NCBI GenBank assembly: GCA_959608595.1
Contig: CAUHTB010000014.1
Location: 1 to 9,730 of the forward strand
From: an uncultured Veillonella sp.
Lineage (GTDB): Bacteria > Bacillota > Negativicutes > Veillonellales > Veillonellaceae
Reading direction: 5' to 3'
DNA: 9,730 nucleotides
A program made the translations under genes and the position numbers. Numbering within the stretch: position 1 is the first letter of the stretch; every line of letters begins with the position of its first letter. Below, piece after piece: positions 1 to 6,799 of this stretch. Below the pieces are notes generated by a model. The model was not told where the DNA came from and did no database searches. It saw nothing but the letters and a program-made list of their open reading frames with translations.

Positions 1-837
1 ATCCTTCTTAGTAGATGAATTTTCTGTAGTCGGTGCTCCATTCTGATGCTTTTTAACTTCTGGCATCACATCGGTTTTAATGTACGGCGATGAAACATTA
101 ACATCTATATACTGTACATTACCATGTGTCTTTTTAATATCTTGTAACATCGACTGAGTTAACTCTGCTTTTTTAGCTAAGTCTTTGCCATCCCCCAGTC
201 GAATCTGTACACCTGAAACAGTATATGCCATTATCGCATCAGGATCTCCAATATTAACCTCTGCAATATTCTTGAATGTCTCCTCATCGAGTGAGTTCAA
301 ATATTCAAGAGCCGCCAATATCGGTTTATCTACTACCGTATCACCTAATAGTATATTTCCAGCTTTCACACCGGAAATCATAGGAACAGATGTGTCTTGT
401 ATAGCTGGCTCAGATGCGATCACTTGTCCCTTACTATCAAGGGTTAAGTATCCAAACTGGGCCGGTACGACTGCAACTGCCTTGCGTTCTACTACATTTA
501 CCACCATTGTCAGCGGCAACTGATAGCTAATTTGAGCCTCTTCAACACGTAAATCTTTCGATAATCTAGTTTTTAATTTTTCTGTACTAATCTGCAATAT
601 ATTAACAGGTTCATGAATATCACCAGCTACCATTACATCTTGTACAGTTACCTTATCCGATCCAGTAACTTTTAAGGATCCAAAAGGAATAGGTAGTGTA
701 AACAATCCCACCAACACGAGAGTAACTGCACCACCGATTTTTAACACTCGTTTTCTAAATACAGCCCGTTCATCACGAACAGGTGTAGAAGACTGCATCT
801 CCCCAGAGTTGGATGGATGGTTTTGCTTATCATCCAT
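1..837 (-). CDS. ftsQ: Cell division protein FtsQ/DivIB, C-terminus cut by window edge
   Basis: Bitopic membrane protein of the divisome that, in studied bacteria, joins FtsB/FtsL (DivIC/FtsL) and helps regulate septal peptidoglycan synthesis. From the ATG at 837 the frame stays open for 279 codons to base 1, so the stop lies outside the window. A short polar N-terminal cytoplasmic segment (about 1-30) ends in RKR and is followed by one hydrophobic membrane segment (about 33-51). Next comes a POTRA-like domain (about 53-120) opening with SLKVTGSDKVT and closing with the typical VVERKAVAVVP stretch. A beta-domain follows (about 127-255), with LDSKGQVIAS and a terminal VQYIDVNVSSPYIKT strand. 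Residues from about 258 on form a Lys/Thr/Ser-rich tail, so probably little is missing. The start is set by AAGGAG at 844-849, six bases upstream. It lies 27 bases after ddl, the usual ddl-ftsQ order. The family is divergent in sequence, so the call rests on architecture plus context. Confidence 0.88.
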   Translation of the reverse strand, partial: MDDKQNHPSNSGEMQSSTPVRDERAVFRKRVLKIGGAVTLVLVGLFTLPIPFGSLKVTGSDKVTVQDVMVAGDIHEPVNILQISTEKLKTRLSKDLRVEEAQISYQLPLTMVVNVVERKAVAVVPAQFGYLTLDSKGQVIASEPAIQDTSVPMISGVKAGNILLGDTVVDKPILAALEYLNSLDEETFKNIAEVNIGDPDAIMAYTVSGVQIRLGDGKDLAKKAELTQSMLQDIKKTHGNVQYIDVNVSSPYIKTDVMPEVKKHQNGAPTTENSSTKKD

Positions 838-864
838 AGTTAACTCCTTATCTTCTATTAGCCC

Positions 865-1797
865 TTAAAATTTCCCTATACTAGCTGTTAATAGAATTTT
901 TTCACATAATGTTGGGAAGTCAATTCCCATTTCTTTTGCTGCTTTTGGTACTAAAGATGTTGCTGTCATACCAGGCACAGTATTGTATTCAAGAACATAC
1001 ATATTATCTGCATGGTCTGTCATAACATCAACACGAATTACCCCACTGCCTTGTACTTCACGATACACAAGTTCCCCAATGCGTTGCATTTCAGCAGTCA
1101 TTTCTGCACTAATAGGCGCTGGCACTAAATACTCAGTAGCACCTACAGTGTACTTACTCTTGTAATCATATTCACCAGAATGTGGACGAATTTCAATAAC
1201 AGACAATGCTTTACCATCTAAAACAGATACTGTAAATTCACGACCATCAAGAAATTGTTCTACCACAAGAATAGGGTCATATTTTAGAGCTTCCGTTACA
1301 GCCTCTTCTAACTGAGCTTCATCGCGAACAATAGTAACCCCAATGCTAGAACCTTGCGTAGCAGACTTCACAACTACTGGAATTGTAAAATCCTTACGAA
1401 TATGTTCAATAATAGATTCTGCAGATTCAAGATTACCATTAAAGGACTCGGATGTCGCAGTCGGAATATTGGCACCTTTAAATACATCTTTACTTACTTT
1501 TTTATTCATACCTACTGCATGAGCCATAATACCTGACCCAGTGTATGGAATTTCAGCCATTTCTAATAGGCCTTGCAACGCACCATCTTCGCCATAACGA
1601 CCATGAATTGCATTAAATACAACCTCGCCACCTAAGTTTTCAATATCTTTTAATACAGTGCGCGGATTGAGTTCTAACGTTTGGGCATTATAACCTTTGC
1701 TTTTAAGTGCTTCTGCAATAGCAGCGCCAGTACGACGAGATACTTCAGCCTCTTTGGAAGGACCACCCATTAGTACGATTATTTTTTTATCTTTCAT
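865..1797 (-). CDS. ddl: D-alanine--D-alanine ligase
   Basis: Cytoplasmic ATP-grasp ligase joining two D-Ala; the product is the substrate of MurF. At 310 residues it matches the short DdlB-type enzymes. Visible are the N-terminal GGPSKEAEVS (11-20), HGRYGEDGALQGLLE (65-79), the ATP-binding lysine and loop VVVKSATQGSSIG (141-153), the omega-loop YDYKSKY (210-216), RVDVM (255-259) and the metal/substrate motif LEYNTVPGMTATS (269-281). Catalytic positions line up with E. coli DdlB as I remember its numbering: E16, S150, Y216, R255, D257, E270, N272, S281. Tyr at 216 (KY rather than KF) is the form linked to D-Ala-D-Ala rather than D-Ala-D-Lac. Oddity: the proline usual after the ATP-binding lysine is Ser145. 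The ATG overlaps the murC stop (ATGA), which suggests translational coupling; a GGAGG (1808-1812) lies inside the murC 3' end. It could be called ddlB, but paralogues elsewhere cannot be judged. Confidence 0.96.
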   Translation of the reverse strand: MKDKKIIVLMGGPSKEAEVSRRTGAAIAEALKSKGYNAQTLELNPRTVLKDIENLGGEVVFNAIHGRYGEDGALQGLLEMAEIPYTGSGIMAHAVGMNKKVSKDVFKGANIPTATSESFNGNLESAESIIEHIRKDFTIPVVVKSATQGSSIGVTIVRDEAQLEEAVTEALKYDPILVVEQFLDGREFTVSVLDGKALSVIEIRPHSGEYDYKSKYTVGATEYLVPAPISAEMTAEMQRIGELVYREVQGSGVIRVDVMTDHADNMYVLEYNTVPGMTATSLVPKAAKEMGIDFPTLCEKILLTASIGKF

Positions 1798-3176
1798 TGT
1801 AAGCCTTCCTCCAATATAGCTAATAATTTTGGCCCATATTGATTAATAGAACCTGCACCCATGGTGATAACTAGATCGTTAGGTCTTACTATTTTCGCTA
1901 ATACCTCAGGCAAGTCGTCAACAGATGGTACATAATTTACGTCTTGACCTGTGGCCGCTTTAATAGCATTTGGAATCGTATTGCCATCAATACCAGGGAT
2001 TGGATCTTCACCAGAGCTATAAATATCTGTCATATATACTTCATCAGCGCTTGTGAAAGCAGTAGCAAATTCATCCTTTAACAAGCTTGTGCGAGTAAAG
2101 CGATGTGGCTGGAATACACAGATAACACGATGTTTTTCCAACTCTTTTGCTGCTTTCAATGTTGCTTTAATTTCTGTAGGATGATGAGCATAATCATCTA
2201 CAACCCATACGCCGGCTACATGGCCTTTCGTTTCAAAACGGCGTTTTGCGCCGATAAATTTGCCTAATCCTTTAGTAATAATACGCGTTTCTACGCCACA
2301 ACAATCATGAGCCACAATAAATGCAGCCAAAGAGTTCAATACGTTGTGGTCACCAGGAACACGTAAACGAATGCGCTCAAGGTTAACACCTTTATGATAT
2401 ACATCGTATACCAACGTGGAATCTACATAGTGAATATTTTTAGCTACATAGTCATTATTATCACTTAAGCCATATGTAATGAAATTACGATTTACACGGC
2501 TCATAACATAACGAATATTCTCATTATCGCCACATACAATTGCTTTGCCAGATTCTGGTAACGTTTCGACAAACTCACAAAATGCATTTAACAAATTATC
2601 CATTGTTTTGTAGTGATCCATGTGATCATCTTCAATGTTAGTAATAACAATAGTATGTGGTCGTAGTTTCAAGAAAGACCCATCACTTTCATCTGCTTCT
2701 ACTACAGAGAAATGGCCTTTACCAAGGCAACTACTACCTTTTAAATAATCTACTTCACCACCGATAATAACTGTTGGATCAGCTTCTGCTTCTACTAAAA
2801 TTTGACCAATCATGGATGTAGTAGAAGTTTTACCGTGAGCACCAGCTACTGCAATGCCATCTGTTACGTCTAACACAGCTTTTACAATATCGGAACGGTG
2901 TAAAATTGTAATACCTTGCTCTTTAGCAGCTACAATTTCAGGGTTATCTTCGCGAATAGCCGTAGAACGAACTACAGCATCAACGCCTTTTACATAATCT
3001 TTATTATGGCCAATATGAACTGTAGCGCCCATATTTCTGAACTTTTCAATAACTGCAGAATCAGCTACATCTGAACCAGATACGTCATAACCTTTTTGAA
3101 TTAAAATATTCGCTATAGCACGCATGCCAGACCCACCTATACCAATAAGATGAATCTTATGAATACCGTCTAACAT
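1794..3176 (-). CDS. murC: UDP-N-acetylmuramate--L-alanine ligase
   Basis: Cytoplasmic ATP-dependent ligase that adds L-Ala to UDP-MurNAc, the first step of stem-peptide assembly. The 460 residues are normal length. The N-terminal UDP-binding Rossmann domain opens with HLIGIGGSGM (9-18). The central ATPase domain has the P-loop GAHGKTSTT (112-120), VVEADESDGSFL (158-169) and TNIEDDHMDHY (179-189). The C-terminal domain is reached through GDHNVLNS (275-282) and carries RRFETKG (312-318), DDYAHHPTE (327-335) and FQPHRFTRT (355-363). HHPTE and the HGKTSTT form of the P-loop separate MurC from MurD, MurE and MurF. The ATG at 3176 follows AAGGAGAGG (3181-3189) closely and lies 14 bases after the murG stop. 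Its stop overlaps the ddl start. murB, which makes the UDP-MurNAc substrate and often sits next to murC, is not between murC and ddl. Confidence 0.98.
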   Translation of the reverse strand: MLDGIHKIHLIGIGGSGMRAIANILIQKGYDVSGSDVADSAVIEKFRNMGATVHIGHNKDYVKGVDAVVRSTAIREDNPEIVAAKEQGITILHRSDIVKAVLDVTDGIAVAGAHGKTSTTSMIGQILVEAEADPTVIIGGEVDYLKGSSCLGKGHFSVVEADESDGSFLKLRPHTIVITNIEDDHMDHYKTMDNLLNAFCEFVETLPESGKAIVCGDNENIRYVMSRVNRNFITYGLSDNNDYVAKNIHYVDSTLVYDVYHKGVNLERIRLRVPGDHNVLNSLAAFIVAHDCCGVETRIITKGLGKFIGAKRRFETKGHVAGVWVVDDYAHHPTEIKATLKAAKELEKHRVICVFQPHRFTRTSLLKDEFATAFTSADEVYMTDIYSSGEDPIPGIDGNTIPNAIKAATGQDVNYVPSVDDLPEVLAKIVRPNDLVITMGAGSINQYGPKLLAILEEGLQ

Positions 3177-3190
3177 AAAACCTCTCCTTG

Positions 3191-4300
3191 TTACTTTGCA
3201 ATAGATAATGCTAATTTTGCAATATCATGAGCTGCATTAGGTTTACCTAACTGCAGCGCTCGTTCTCCCATTTGTGACAATAAATCACGATTGGCCATAA
3301 ACATTTCAATTTCCCCTATCAAATCATGGGCACTTAACATTTGATCAACAATCATATGCGCTGCCCCTTCTTGAACAAAAATACGGGCATTATAGGTTTG
3401 ATGATCTTCCGCTGCATATGGATATGGTACCAATACAGACGGAATACCTCGAACTGCTAGTTCAGCAAGACCGATAGCACCAGACCTAAAGACCGCTAAA
3501 TCAGCTGCCGCTAATGCTTTTGGCATATCGTGTAAATATGGCAAGATCAATGAGGAATTACCTAAACCATCACCATCGGTAATACCAAGCTGAGATAACA
3601 CAGATTGATATTCCCCATCCCCTGTAATATGGATTAATTTAATTCCTTCTGTTCCTTGAAAATGCTTATGTACATCTATCATAGCATTATTGATAGTTCT
3701 CGCCCCACGAGAACCACCGGCTATAAGAACGGTGAACGTGTCATCACTTAAATTAAAATAATTACGTCCATCTTCCCTAGTATCAACTAATACATCAGGA
3801 CGTACTGGATTACCAGTATATACTACGCGTTTTGCCTTTGAAAAAGATGATTCTGCATCCTTGTAGCCCATAGCGACTACATCAACAAAACGGCTTAGAA
3901 TTTTATTTGTAATGCCTGCAATGACATTTTGTTCCTGTATCAACGTTGGAATATTGCGCAATGCTGCAGCCATAAGAATAGGACCACAAACATAACCACC
4001 CGTACCAATAACTACATCAGGCTTAAAGTTGGAAATGATTGCATTAGCTTTCACAAGAGAAAAAGCAGTCTTGCCTAACGTCACCAACGTACCAAAAGAT
4101 AATTTACGTTGCAAACCTTGTACAGGTAACGTAGTAAATTCAATGCCTTCTTTAGGCACTAAGGTAGCCTCTAATCCCCTTTCCGTTCCTACATATAAAA
4201 CCTGTGCATCAGGGTTCTGTTTCATAATTTCCTTATATATAGTTATTGCTGGGTATATATGTCCACCAGTACCACCACCTGAAATAATGATACGTTTCAT
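3191..4300 (-). CDS. murG: Lipid II synthase: UDP-GlcNAc--undecaprenyl-PP-MurNAc-pentapeptide GlcNAc transferase
   Basis: Peripheral membrane GT-B glycosyltransferase at the inner leaflet that adds GlcNAc to lipid I to form lipid II. The 369 residues are normal length. The N-terminal acceptor domain has the glycine-rich SGGGTGGHIYPA (7-18), the second loop IGTGGYVCGP (98-107) and IQEQNVIAGITNK (121-133). TGNPVRP (162-168) marks the hinge. The C-terminal UDP-GlcNAc domain has AGGSRGARTINN (194-205), HITGDGEY (224-231), YLHDMP (255-260), FRSGAIGLAEL (271-281) and PYPYAAEDHQTYNA (292-305), with the conserved Glu280 and the HQ..NA nucleotide-binding stretch. The histidine found in many MurGs (HEQN) is Gln122; I recall Gln there in other lineages, so loss of activity is not implied. 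The ATG shares its A with the murD stop (TAATG), suggesting translational coupling, with GGGAG at 4310-4314 as ribosome site. ftsW, the usual upstream neighbour, is absent. Confidence 0.98.
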   Translation of the reverse strand: MKRIIISGGGTGGHIYPAITIYKEIMKQNPDAQVLYVGTERGLEATLVPKEGIEFTTLPVQGLQRKLSFGTLVTLGKTAFSLVKANAIISNFKPDVVIGTGGYVCGPILMAAALRNIPTLIQEQNVIAGITNKILSRFVDVVAMGYKDAESSFSKAKRVVYTGNPVRPDVLVDTREDGRNYFNLSDDTFTVLIAGGSRGARTINNAMIDVHKHFQGTEGIKLIHITGDGEYQSVLSQLGITDGDGLGNSSLILPYLHDMPKALAAADLAVFRSGAIGLAELAVRGIPSVLVPYPYAAEDHQTYNARIFVQEGAAHMIVDQMLSAHDLIGEIEMFMANRDLLSQMGERALQLGKPNAAHDIAKLALSIAK

Positions 4301-5670
4301 TAATGGTGTCTCCCTTCTTGCAACATATGAACACAGTTTTTAAAATCATCGCCACGTTCTTCAAAACAGCTATACCAATCAAAACTTGAACAAGCTGGTG
4401 ATAATAATACAATATCACCTTGGGCAGCCAATTTATAACCCTGTTCTACAGCATCTTTCATAGATGAAGCTCTATAAATAGGCTGAACACCAGCCTCTTT
4501 TGCAGCAGCTTCAAATCGATCCGCTGCTTCCCCCATAAAGATAACAGCTTTTGTATGATCTTTAACAAGCTGCATAAAGTCTTCTAACGGAGTCATTTTA
4601 TCATGACCACCAGCTAATAAAATAACGGATTGATCAAAGGATTCCAATGCTTTTACAACAGAATCTACATTAGTAGCTTTAGAATCATTATAGAATGTAA
4701 TTCCATCAAGAGTTTTAACTCGCTCTAATCGGTGTTCAACACCATGGAACTCGCTTATAATACGATGAATGGTTTCTACCGGTACACCTAACGCATAAGC
4801 TAAAGCGATAACAGTTAAAATATTTTCAATATTATGGCTACCTGGAATGTGGATATCAGCACTACCAATAACAGGTGTTGCTGTACCATTCTTTGTTACA
4901 TAACATTGTCCTTTATCATAGTAAGCACCATTTGAAACCACTTGATGTTGACTAATTTCAAGGATATGGCTAGGTGCACGATGTTTCATGTCTGCTACAA
5001 TAGGATCATCAATATTAAGCACCATAAAATCTGTACTCAATTGATTTTCAAAGATGCGTTCCTTCGCAGCAATATAATTTTCCATCGTCTTATGACGAGC
5101 TAAATGATCTGGTGTAATATTGAGCATAATAGCACCAATCGGTCTAAAATGCTTAATTGTTTCTAGTTGATAGCTAGATAACTCAGCTACCAAAAAACCA
5201 TCTGCTGGCATGGAATAAGCTACTTCACTAAGAGAATCGCCGATATTGCCACCAACGCGAACTGGCTTTCCAGTTCCTTCCAATACCTTAGTTAATAATG
5301 TTGTAGTAGTGGTCTTACCATTTGTACCTGTAACGGCTACAATTGGTGATTTAGATAACTCATAAGCTACTTCTACTTCACTAACCACATCAATACCACG
5401 AGCTTGAGCGGCTTTTACAATGGGAATATCTAGAGAAATACCTGGAGAAATAACAATGCAATCCACGCTATCAAGCAAGGATTCATCTTGTCTACCTGTA
5501 ATAATATCTACACCTGCTGATACAAGTCTTTCTTCCTCATCTGCAGGCAGTGTAACAGGCTTATAATCATTTAACACTACATGGGCCCCAACTTGAGCTA
5601 ATACCCAAGATGCGCCTATACCGCTGGCACCAGCGCCAAGAACAAGTATATGTTTATCTCCGTATTCCAT
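4300..5670 (-). CDS. murD: UDP-N-acetylmuramoyl-L-alanine--D-glutamate ligase
   Basis: Cytoplasmic ligase adding D-Glu to UDP-MurNAc-L-Ala. The 456 residues fit the family. The N-terminal Rossmann-like domain has VLGAGASGIGAS (10-21) and ISPGIS (74-79). The central domain has the P-loop TGTNGKTTTT (114-123), GGNIGDSL (140-147), AELSSYQLE (162-170), NITPDHLARH (184-193) and AAKERIF (201-207), whose Lys203 matches the carbamylated lysine of Mur ligases. The C-terminal domain has GSHNIEN (277-283), HRLE (313-316), NDSKATN (328-334), LAGGHDK (352-358) and SPACSSFDWYSCFEERG (424-440). The PGIS, GGNIG and SPACSSFD motifs are MurD-specific. The ATG at 5670 has AGGTGA (5676-5681) five bases upstream. 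It follows mraY after an 84-base gap, the longest intergenic space here, with a possible promoter in it, and it shares one base with murG. Confidence 0.98.
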   Translation of the reverse strand: MEYGDKHILVLGAGASGIGASWVLAQVGAHVVLNDYKPVTLPADEEERLVSAGVDIITGRQDESLLDSVDCIVISPGISLDIPIVKAAQARGIDVVSEVEVAYELSKSPIVAVTGTNGKTTTTTLLTKVLEGTGKPVRVGGNIGDSLSEVAYSMPADGFLVAELSSYQLETIKHFRPIGAIMLNITPDHLARHKTMENYIAAKERIFENQLSTDFMVLNIDDPIVADMKHRAPSHILEISQHQVVSNGAYYDKGQCYVTKNGTATPVIGSADIHIPGSHNIENILTVIALAYALGVPVETIHRIISEFHGVEHRLERVKTLDGITFYNDSKATNVDSVVKALESFDQSVILLAGGHDKMTPLEDFMQLVKDHTKAVIFMGEAADRFEAAAKEAGVQPIYRASSMKDAVEQGYKLAAQGDIVLLSPACSSFDWYSCFEERGDDFKNCVHMLQEGRHH

Positions 5671-5717
5671 CTATATCACCTAAATTATCAACAAAAATAA
5701 TGTATTCCTATCTTATA

Positions 5718-5746
5718 AGCATACCATTATTTGCGTGTTCCGTTAA
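5718..5746 (-). promoter_or_regulatory. Candidate sigma-A promoter upstream of murD
   Basis: In the mraY-murD gap, read on the minus strand, TTAACG (5741-5746) and TATGCT (5718-5723) are separated by exactly 17 bases. The -10 box is preceded by TGG, giving an extended -10 (TGGTATGCT). Each hexamer matches consensus at four of six positions. A transcript from here would begin around 40 bases before the murD start and serve murD-murG-murC-ddl-ftsQ. AT-rich gaps often give such matches by chance, so this is only a candidate. Confidence 0.35.
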
Positions 5747-5754
5747 GTATTATC

Positions 5755-6741
5755 TTACAAAGTTATAGTCGCTAAAACGACGCCAATGACAGCTAATACA
5801 GCGCCACCAAACCAGAAGCGATTAACAACAGTTTGCTCAGCCCAACCAGACAACTCAAAATGATGGTGAATTGGGCTCATTTTAAATACGCGCACACCAC
5901 GAGTTTTAAAGGATATAACTTGAATAATAACGGACAATGCTTCCATAACAAAAATGCCACCAATTACAACAAGTAGCAATTCTGTTTTAGTCAAAATAGC
6001 CATAGCCGCAAAAGCACCACCTAAAGCTAAGGATCCAGTATCCCCCATGAACACCTTCGCAGGGTTTACATTGTATACCAAGAAACCAAGGCAAACAGCG
6101 GCTACAATGGCGCCAAAGTAAGCAACGCTTTCAGCACCAATAGAATTTGTTGTAGATGCAGCCATAAGACCAATCACGGAGAAAGCAATGGCAGCTACAG
6201 CAGAGGTACCACTAGCTAATCCATCAAGGCCATCTGTAAGATTTACTGCGTTCGTAGCACCTACGATAATTAAAAACGCCAAAACATAATAAGCCCAACC
6301 TAATTGAAGATGTATATCTGCTACAGGAATCCACAATGTGGTAGGAATAACCATAATTTCAGTAATACAGTAACAGAATATGGCCGCCAAAATAAATTGA
6401 CCTAGCAATTTTTGCTTAGCTGTTAAGCCAAGATTACGTTTTTTTACGGCTTTTACAAAATCATCAAAGAAGCCCAATAAACAATGGCCCAATGTTAAAA
6501 ATAATAACATGCCTGTACCTACATTCCATGGTGCGAAAATAGCAACACCAAGAACAAGGGCAATCATCATGAAAGCACCACCCATTGTTGGCGTACCCGC
6601 TTTCGCTTGATGACTTTCTGGACCTTCTTCACGAATACTTTGTTGTGCGTGTAAAGAACGCAACATAGGAATAGCAATTTTACCTAGCACTACTGTAATG
6701 ATAAAGGTCACTACAAAGGCTAATAGAATATGATATATCAT
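5755..6741 (-). CDS. mraY: Phospho-N-acetylmuramoyl-pentapeptide-transferase (lipid I synthase)
   Basis: Polytopic inner-membrane enzyme transferring phospho-MurNAc-pentapeptide from UDP to undecaprenyl phosphate, giving lipid I. The 328 residues match the shorter Bacillota-type MraY rather than the roughly 360-residue proteobacterial form. Many hydrophobic segments alternate with conserved cytoplasmic loops: AGTPTMGGAF (48-57), FFDDFVKAVKKRNLGL (91-106, with the Asp pair), NAVNLTDGLDGLASG (164-178), YNVNPAKVFMGDTGSLALGG (223-242) and MSPIHHHFELSGW (288-300). The Asp residues of DDF, DGLD and GDTGS plus the HHH loop are the metal and catalytic elements of the family, so the enzyme appears intact. 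The ATG at 6741 has GAGGG (6747-6751) five bases upstream. It lies 58 bases after murF, in the usual murF-mraY-murD order. Confidence 0.98.
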   Translation of the reverse strand: MIYHILLAFVVTFIITVVLGKIAIPMLRSLHAQQSIREEGPESHQAKAGTPTMGGAFMMIALVLGVAIFAPWNVGTGMLLFLTLGHCLLGFFDDFVKAVKKRNLGLTAKQKLLGQFILAAIFCYCITEIMVIPTTLWIPVADIHLQLGWAYYVLAFLIIVGATNAVNLTDGLDGLASGTSAVAAIAFSVIGLMAASTTNSIGAESVAYFGAIVAAVCLGFLVYNVNPAKVFMGDTGSLALGGAFAAMAILTKTELLLVVIGGIFVMEALSVIIQVISFKTRGVRVFKMSPIHHHFELSGWAEQTVVNRFWFGGAVLAVIGVVLATITL

Positions 6742-6771
6742 ATGAACCCTCTACTCATTAATAAACAGATG

Positions 6772-6793
6772 ACGGCTAGATATAACTAGCCGT
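6772..6793 (-). other. Intercistronic hairpin between murF and mraY
   Basis: A perfect inverted repeat with 8-base arms (ACGGCTAG and CTAGCCGT on the plus strand) and a 6-base loop sits 6 bases after the murF stop and 30 bases before the mraY start. In the transcribed direction no T-run follows, so it is a poor candidate for an intrinsic terminator. A role in mRNA stability, processing or partial attenuation is possible but only inferred. Confidence 0.55.
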
Positions 6794-6799
6794 AACCTT

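Noticed and set aside
185..523. Plus-strand open frame of 112 codons
   Set aside because: It lies antisense inside ftsQ, whose minus-strand frame is open from 837 to the window edge with a good ribosome site and family domains. The plus frame is Ser/Thr-rich and has no recognisable motif.
3920..3945. Gln122 in MurG in place of the usual His of the HEQN motif
   Set aside because: I recall the IQEQN form in MurG of other bacterial lineages and the rest of the motif is intact, so it is a natural variant rather than a sign of altered function.
4029..4343. Plus-strand open frame antisense to the murG start region
   Set aside because: It overlaps the conserved glycine-rich N-terminus of murG and the murD/murG junction; its composition is that of a complementary-strand shadow.
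4233..4418. Minus-strand frame overlapping the murD end and murG start
   Set aside because: It is in a different frame from two strongly supported genes and encodes a low-complexity Tyr/Trp-rich string.
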